Below are positions 60,471-64,000 of a stretch of 64,000 bases of DNA, in pieces. The translations under genes and the position numbers were made by a program. Under the pieces are notes generated by a model. That model did no database searches, was not told the origin of the DNA, and saw nothing but the letters and a program-made list of their open reading frames with translations. The stretch spans positions 434,001-498,000 of the forward strand of contig JASCOD010000002.1 in the NCBI GenBank assembly GCA_029959615.1, written 5' to 3'. Within the stretch, counting starts at the first letter, position 1, and each line of letters opens with the position of its first letter. The stretch is from Flavobacteriaceae bacterium PS02338 (lineage in GTDB: Bacteria; Bacteroidota; Bacteroidia; Sphingobacteriales; Sphingobacteriaceae).

Positions 60471-61409
60471 CTATTTGCCAAATTTCATTTTCAATTGATC
60501 CAACATATCGTTAGTAACGGGTTTTGCTGGTTCAGATTTTTTCGGTTGAGGATTATTTCTCTGTGTAGGCGCTTGTTGATTACGAGCTTGTTTTTGCTCC
60601 TCTTTTTTCTTTGACCAACGCTTCCAGATTTCTTCCAGTTTCTTCTTGGTGAACAAAGGGAAATCACCTTGCATCATCCAAGCATAGTAACTAGGTTCTG
60701 TATCGAAAATACTTTCTACACTTTTGCCCTTATGCTTACCAAAATTAATGCATTCCTCTCCTTTATCGTTGTATACCATACGTCCAGCATAATCTACCGA
60801 TTTATTCATGTTGGTGAAACTATGCAAGGCTTCTACGTCATTTTTTACTGGAACAGAAACATTCCCTTGTTTATCTTCAAACTCGGTATCTTGATACTTG
60901 TCCAATTGTGCTAACAAAACTTCGTAGGTTGCTCTAATATCAGCTTCTGCAGAATGCGCATTTACCAAATCTTTTGCACAATAGAACTTGTAAGCAGCTT
61001 TTAAAGTACGTTGCTCCATTTGGTGGAAGATATTTTGCACATCTACAAATTTTCTGTCGCTCATATCTAAATCAACACCCACTCTTAAAAATTCTTCCAA
61101 TAACATTGGTATGTCGAACTTATTAGAATTATAGCCGGCTAGATCAGCATCTCCAATAAAATCGGCTATTTCTTGAGCAACTTCGCCAAACTTAGGTGCA
61201 TCTTTAATGTCTTCATCGTAAATACCATGAATTAAGGAAGTAACTAAAGGTATTGGCATTTCTGGATTGATTTTCTTAACCAATACTTGTTCAGAATCAT
61301 CGGGCATTGCCTTTAATATGGCAATCTCTACGATTCTATCTATTCCAACACTTATACCTGTGGCTTCTAGGTCAAAAAATGCTAAGGGACGCTTTAAGTT
61401 TAATTTCAT
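60471..61409 (-). CDS. DnaQ-type 3'-5' exonuclease
   Basis: A 312-residue DEDDh exonuclease. Exo I is FFDLEATGISVGIDRIVEIA, Exo II is LAGYNSNKFDIPML, and Exo III is AHSAEADIRATYEVL (HxxxxD form). The fold ends near residue 180; then comes a segment INFGKHKGKSVESIFDTEPSYYAWMMQGDFP, found in several bacterial exonucleases of this type, and a Lys/Gln/Pro-rich tail. It may act in DNA repair or proofreading separate from DnaE. Confidence 0.92.
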   Translation of the reverse strand: MKLNLKRPLAFFDLEATGISVGIDRIVEIAILKAMPDDSEQVLVKKINPEMPIPLVTSLIHGIYDEDIKDAPKFGEVAQEIADFIGDADLAGYNSNKFDIPMLLEEFLRVGVDLDMSDRKFVDVQNIFHQMEQRTLKAAYKFYCAKDLVNAHSAEADIRATYEVLLAQLDKYQDTEFEDKQGNVSVPVKNDVEALHSFTNMNKSVDYAGRMVYNDKGEECINFGKHKGKSVESIFDTEPSYYAWMMQGDFPLFTKKKLEEIWKRWSKKKEEQKQARNQQAPTQRNNPQPKKSEPAKPVTNDMLDQLKMKFGK

Positions 61410-61612
61410 CTGTTTGTTTTTATTTTGTTTTTCATTTGTCAGATGGAGCTTACCATAATAAAATAGTTATGGACGGTTCATACGAGAATATATTCAAGCC
61501 AAATTTGCTAAAAACCTAGCGTACTTTCTCCATTTTACTGAAAAAAGCTTCAAAAAATCAAATAATTCAGTTGCTTGTATTAAATTGCGGTATCATAACA
61601 TCTAATTTTTTT

Positions 61613-63589
61613 ATGCGTAAAATCTTAATTATCGCACTTGTATTAGCTCCTTTCTTTGCTGTCTCTCAAGATTTTGAATTTGGTAAGCTTACCGCCGATG
61701 AACGTAATTTTGATAGAAAGACAATTGATAGTAATGCTAATGCAGTCTATTTAAATGAATACGGAACAACACGTTTTTCATTCGACTCTGAAACTGGACG
61801 TATGAAAATTATTCACGACTATCATGTGCGTATCAAGATCTTTAACAAGGAGGGATTTAATGCGGCTAATATTGTAGTTCCAATTTACAAAAACGGAACA
61901 GGTAATGACGATCAAGAGTATATTTCAGATATTAAAGCTGCTACTTTTAACCAGCAAGATGGAAAATTGGAAGAAATTATGATGGCAGACAATGCGGTTT
62001 TTAAAGATGAGAAATCAAAATATCTTACCCTAACCAAATTCACTCTTCCTAGTATCAGAGAGAATTCGATCATCGAATATCGTTATACCATAGAAACTCC
62101 CTATTTATTCAACTTTAGGACTTGGCATTTTCAGGCTAATTTTCCCAAGGTAAACAGTACTTATGTGGCCTTTATTCCTGCAAACTATAGATATAATGTT
62201 TCTTTAAGGGGCTTTTATAAACTTACTGATAGTAAAACCGAATTAAGCTCGGCTTGTCTTCGGGTAGCTGGAAAAGACATGGATTGTTCTAAGCTGACTT
62301 ACAACATGAAAGATATTCCTGCATTTATAGAAGAAGATTATATGACCTCTCCTACCAATTATAAATCGGCTATTTATTTTGAACTCGAGGAGGTATTCTA
62401 TTTAAACGGATCGACACAAAAATATACCAAATCATGGAGAGATATCGATTATGAGCTTGTGACCAATAAAGAGTTTGGTGGGCAAATGAAGCGAAAGGAT
62501 GTTTTCAAAACAATCGTCCCTCAGGTTATTAATGGGACTATCGATGATTTACAAAAAGCAAAAGCCATTTTCGAATACATCAAAAAACAGGTGAAATGGA
62601 ATAATTACTATGGTAAATACAGCGAAACAAGTGTAAAGGAAGTTGTTGATAAAAGATCTGGCAATGTAGCTGATATTAACTTTGCATTGATTTCTGCTTT
62701 GTCTGCAGCCAATTTAGATGTAGAAGCTGTAATTCTTTCTACAAGAGATAATGGGATGGTTAATAAACTATACCCTATTATGAGTGATTTTAACTATGTG
62801 GTAGCCAAGTTAAATATTGGAGAAAATACTTACTTGCTCGATGCTACTGAACCGTTAGCTCCTTTTGGTTTGCTCCCCTTAAGGTGTATCAATGACCAAG
62901 GAAGGGTAATCAATTTGAAAAAGCCTTCTTATTGGTTTGATTTGAAAGCGACAAAAAGAAGTTTAAATACGCATAGTTTTGTAGGTAAAATGACAGAAGA
63001 CGGTAAGATTGCTGGTACAATGACTTCTTACGTATCTGGCTACAATGCGCTGAACACTAGAAAGGAGATCAAGAAATATTCCTCTATTGACGAATATGTA
63101 GAAAAGTTAGATGAGCGATTAACAAATATTAAAATCAAGAATTATAAAATAACGGACGTAGATAGTGTTGAAAATGCACTGGTGGAAGAATATGAGATAG
63201 AACTACGTATTGGAAATTCTGAATCTCATAATAATAATTTCAATCCATTTTTTATCAATCCGATCAGAAAAAATCCATTCAAATTGAATGAAAGAAATTA
63301 TCCAGTAGATTTAGGTGCGGCAAGCGAAGAAAGAATTTCAATTAACATTACCTTACCTAATAACTACCTTTTAAAAGAGCAACCTAAAGATTTATCTATT
63401 GCCCTGCCTAACCAAGGTGGTAAGTATATAATACAAACAGCTTTTTTAGATGGAAATTTGCTAATTAATCAACATTTGGTATTCAGCAAAGCTATTTATA
63501 CTTCTGAAGAATACCATTACCTGAAGGAGTTTTATAATCGAATTATTCAAGCTCAAAAAGCTGATGTACTGATCTCAAAAAACAATTAA
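61613..63589 (+). CDS. DUF3857 domain-containing transglutaminase-like protein
   Basis: About 658 residues from ATG 61613, chosen because it gives a clean signal peptide (MRKILIIALVLAPFFAVSQ); an in-frame TTG at 61571 adds 14. DUF3857 fills the first ~230 residues (YHVRIKIFNKEGFNAANIVVPIYK, ENSIIEYRYTIETPYLF), then a transglutaminase-like middle (KAIFEYIKKQVKWNNYYGKYSETSVKEVVDKRSGNVADINFALISALSAANLDVEAVILSTR). The usual catalytic Cys after GNVAD is replaced by Ile-Asn, so the enzyme may be inactive. It overlaps the next, related gene by one base. Confidence 0.9.
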   Translation: MRKILIIALVLAPFFAVSQDFEFGKLTADERNFDRKTIDSNANAVYLNEYGTTRFSFDSETGRMKIIHDYHVRIKIFNKEGFNAANIVVPIYKNGTGNDDQEYISDIKAATFNQQDGKLEEIMMADNAVFKDEKSKYLTLTKFTLPSIRENSIIEYRYTIETPYLFNFRTWHFQANFPKVNSTYVAFIPANYRYNVSLRGFYKLTDSKTELSSACLRVAGKDMDCSKLTYNMKDIPAFIEEDYMTSPTNYKSAIYFELEEVFYLNGSTQKYTKSWRDIDYELVTNKEFGGQMKRKDVFKTIVPQVINGTIDDLQKAKAIFEYIKKQVKWNNYYGKYSETSVKEVVDKRSGNVADINFALISALSAANLDVEAVILSTRDNGMVNKLYPIMSDFNYVVAKLNIGENTYLLDATEPLAPFGLLPLRCINDQGRVINLKKPSYWFDLKATKRSLNTHSFVGKMTEDGKIAGTMTSYVSGYNALNTRKEIKKYSSIDEYVEKLDERLTNIKIKNYKITDVDSVENALVEEYEIELRIGNSESHNNNFNPFFINPIRKNPFKLNERNYPVDLGAASEERISINITLPNNYLLKEQPKDLSIALPNQGGKYIIQTAFLDGNLLINQHLVFSKAIYTSEEYHYLKEFYNRIIQAQKADVLISKNN

Positions 63590-64000
63590 TGAAGCAACTT
63601 ATTTTAATTAGTGTTTTCTTGTTCAATACGTTGTTGATTAAAGCTCAAGATTACGCTGCTGAGAAAATAGCAATTTCCTTGAAAAACAGAGCTCACGCTG
63701 TAATAAGAGATAGCAGGACTGTTGTTGATATGCGTTCACCAGACAATGTTATGATTAGCATAAATAAAGCTATTACGGTACTTAATAAAAATGGTGATAA
63801 ACAAGCACAGCTAGCTTTGTTTTATGATAAAAACATTTCCATAAAATCAGTTAAAGGAGAAATTTATGATGAGTTTGGCAAACAGATTGGTAAAATTTCT
63901 TTAAGTAATTTTAAAGACGAAAGCGCAATTAACGACTTTTCGATGTTTGAAGACAGTCGTGTGAAGTATTACATTCCTCAAATTAGTACTTATCCTTATA
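63589..64000 (+). CDS. DUF3857-type secreted protein (3' truncated by window)
   Basis: The visible 137 codons start with a signal peptide (MKQLILISVFLFNTLLIKAQ) and continue as the beginning of a DUF3857-like domain (SLKNRAHAVIRDSRTVVDMRSPDNVMISINKAITVLNKNGDKQA, DKNISIKSVKGEIYDEFGKQIGKI). Its ATG overlaps the stop of the upstream DUF3857 gene, so the two form an operon, as often seen in Bacteroidota. The end lies beyond the window. Confidence 0.85.
   Translation, partial: MKQLILISVFLFNTLLIKAQDYAAEKIAISLKNRAHAVIRDSRTVVDMRSPDNVMISINKAITVLNKNGDKQAQLALFYDKNISIKSVKGEIYDEFGKQIGKISLSNFKDESAINDFSMFEDSRVKYYIPQISTYPY

Overview
The window looks like a chromosome segment of a Bacteroidota bacterium, most likely family Sphingobacteriaceae (Pedobacter-like). 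The signs are: many Bacteroidota -7 promoter elements (TAnnTTTG) and few clear Shine-Dalgarno sequences; low GC; an S46 dipeptidyl peptidase, a SusC-type plug motif and DUF3857 transglutaminase proteins; a ligase-associated DNA-repair cluster; and scattered intergenic palindromes (the 'ATTGCGAGGCACGAAGCAATC' type). No rRNA, tRNA, CRISPR array or transposase gene was seen. The species assignment is inference.

Layout. 0-1 kb: the end of infC, then rpmI and rplT. 1.2-7.4 kb: a thioredoxin, then four minus-strand genes forming the ligase-associated repair set (PdeM phosphoesterase, Lhr-like helicase, ATP-dependent DNA ligase, metallo-beta-lactamase exonuclease). 7.44-8.84 kb: a striking array of three TATCGG-N8-CCGATA palindromes spaced exactly 28 bp, followed by a SatD-like gene and a DUF3307 membrane protein. 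8.9-15.6 kb: MgtE, Ohr, FUSC, a serine hydrolase and a P1 (S58) peptidase. 15.6-16.3 kb: a gene-free stretch ending in a strong terminator. 16.3-28.8 kb: PIN-PhoH, an MFS transporter, an S46 peptidase, fRMsr, 3-methyladenine glycosylase, QueG, a GNAT-nitrilase fusion, RuvB and a 3-hydroxyacyl-CoA dehydrogenase.

29.49-39.26 kb: the most interesting region, a 9,750-bp integrated element bounded by two copies of a dif-like XerCD site (XerD arm TTATGTTAAGT). It encodes an HUH replication initiator of the phiX174-A/microvirus type, a cytosine methyltransferase, a beta-rich candidate capsid protein, many short membrane proteins, and a holin-like gene next to a GH73-like lysozyme. It has no integrase, no Zot ATPase and no tail genes. 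Size and content resemble FLiP, a small circular ssDNA phage with an internal membrane that infects Flavobacterium (Finnlakeviridae). I read it as a temperate FLiP-like prophage that uses the host XerC/XerD at dif. Two 74-bp repeats inside it are candidate replication origins, and an inverted XerD arm sits beside the right site.

39.3-64 kb: ordinary chromosome again. It holds tandem TPR proteins, gyrA, DUF4442, an AlbA_2 protein, MATE, a di-heme cytochrome c peroxidase interrupted by one in-frame TAG, dinB, an RluA-type pseudouridine synthase, a CarboxypepD_reg/TonB-plug mini-protein, an Na+/H+ antiporter, two bestrophin-like channels around a histone-deacetylase-like gene, kynureninase, a DnaQ-type exonuclease and two DUF3857 genes, the second cut by the window end.
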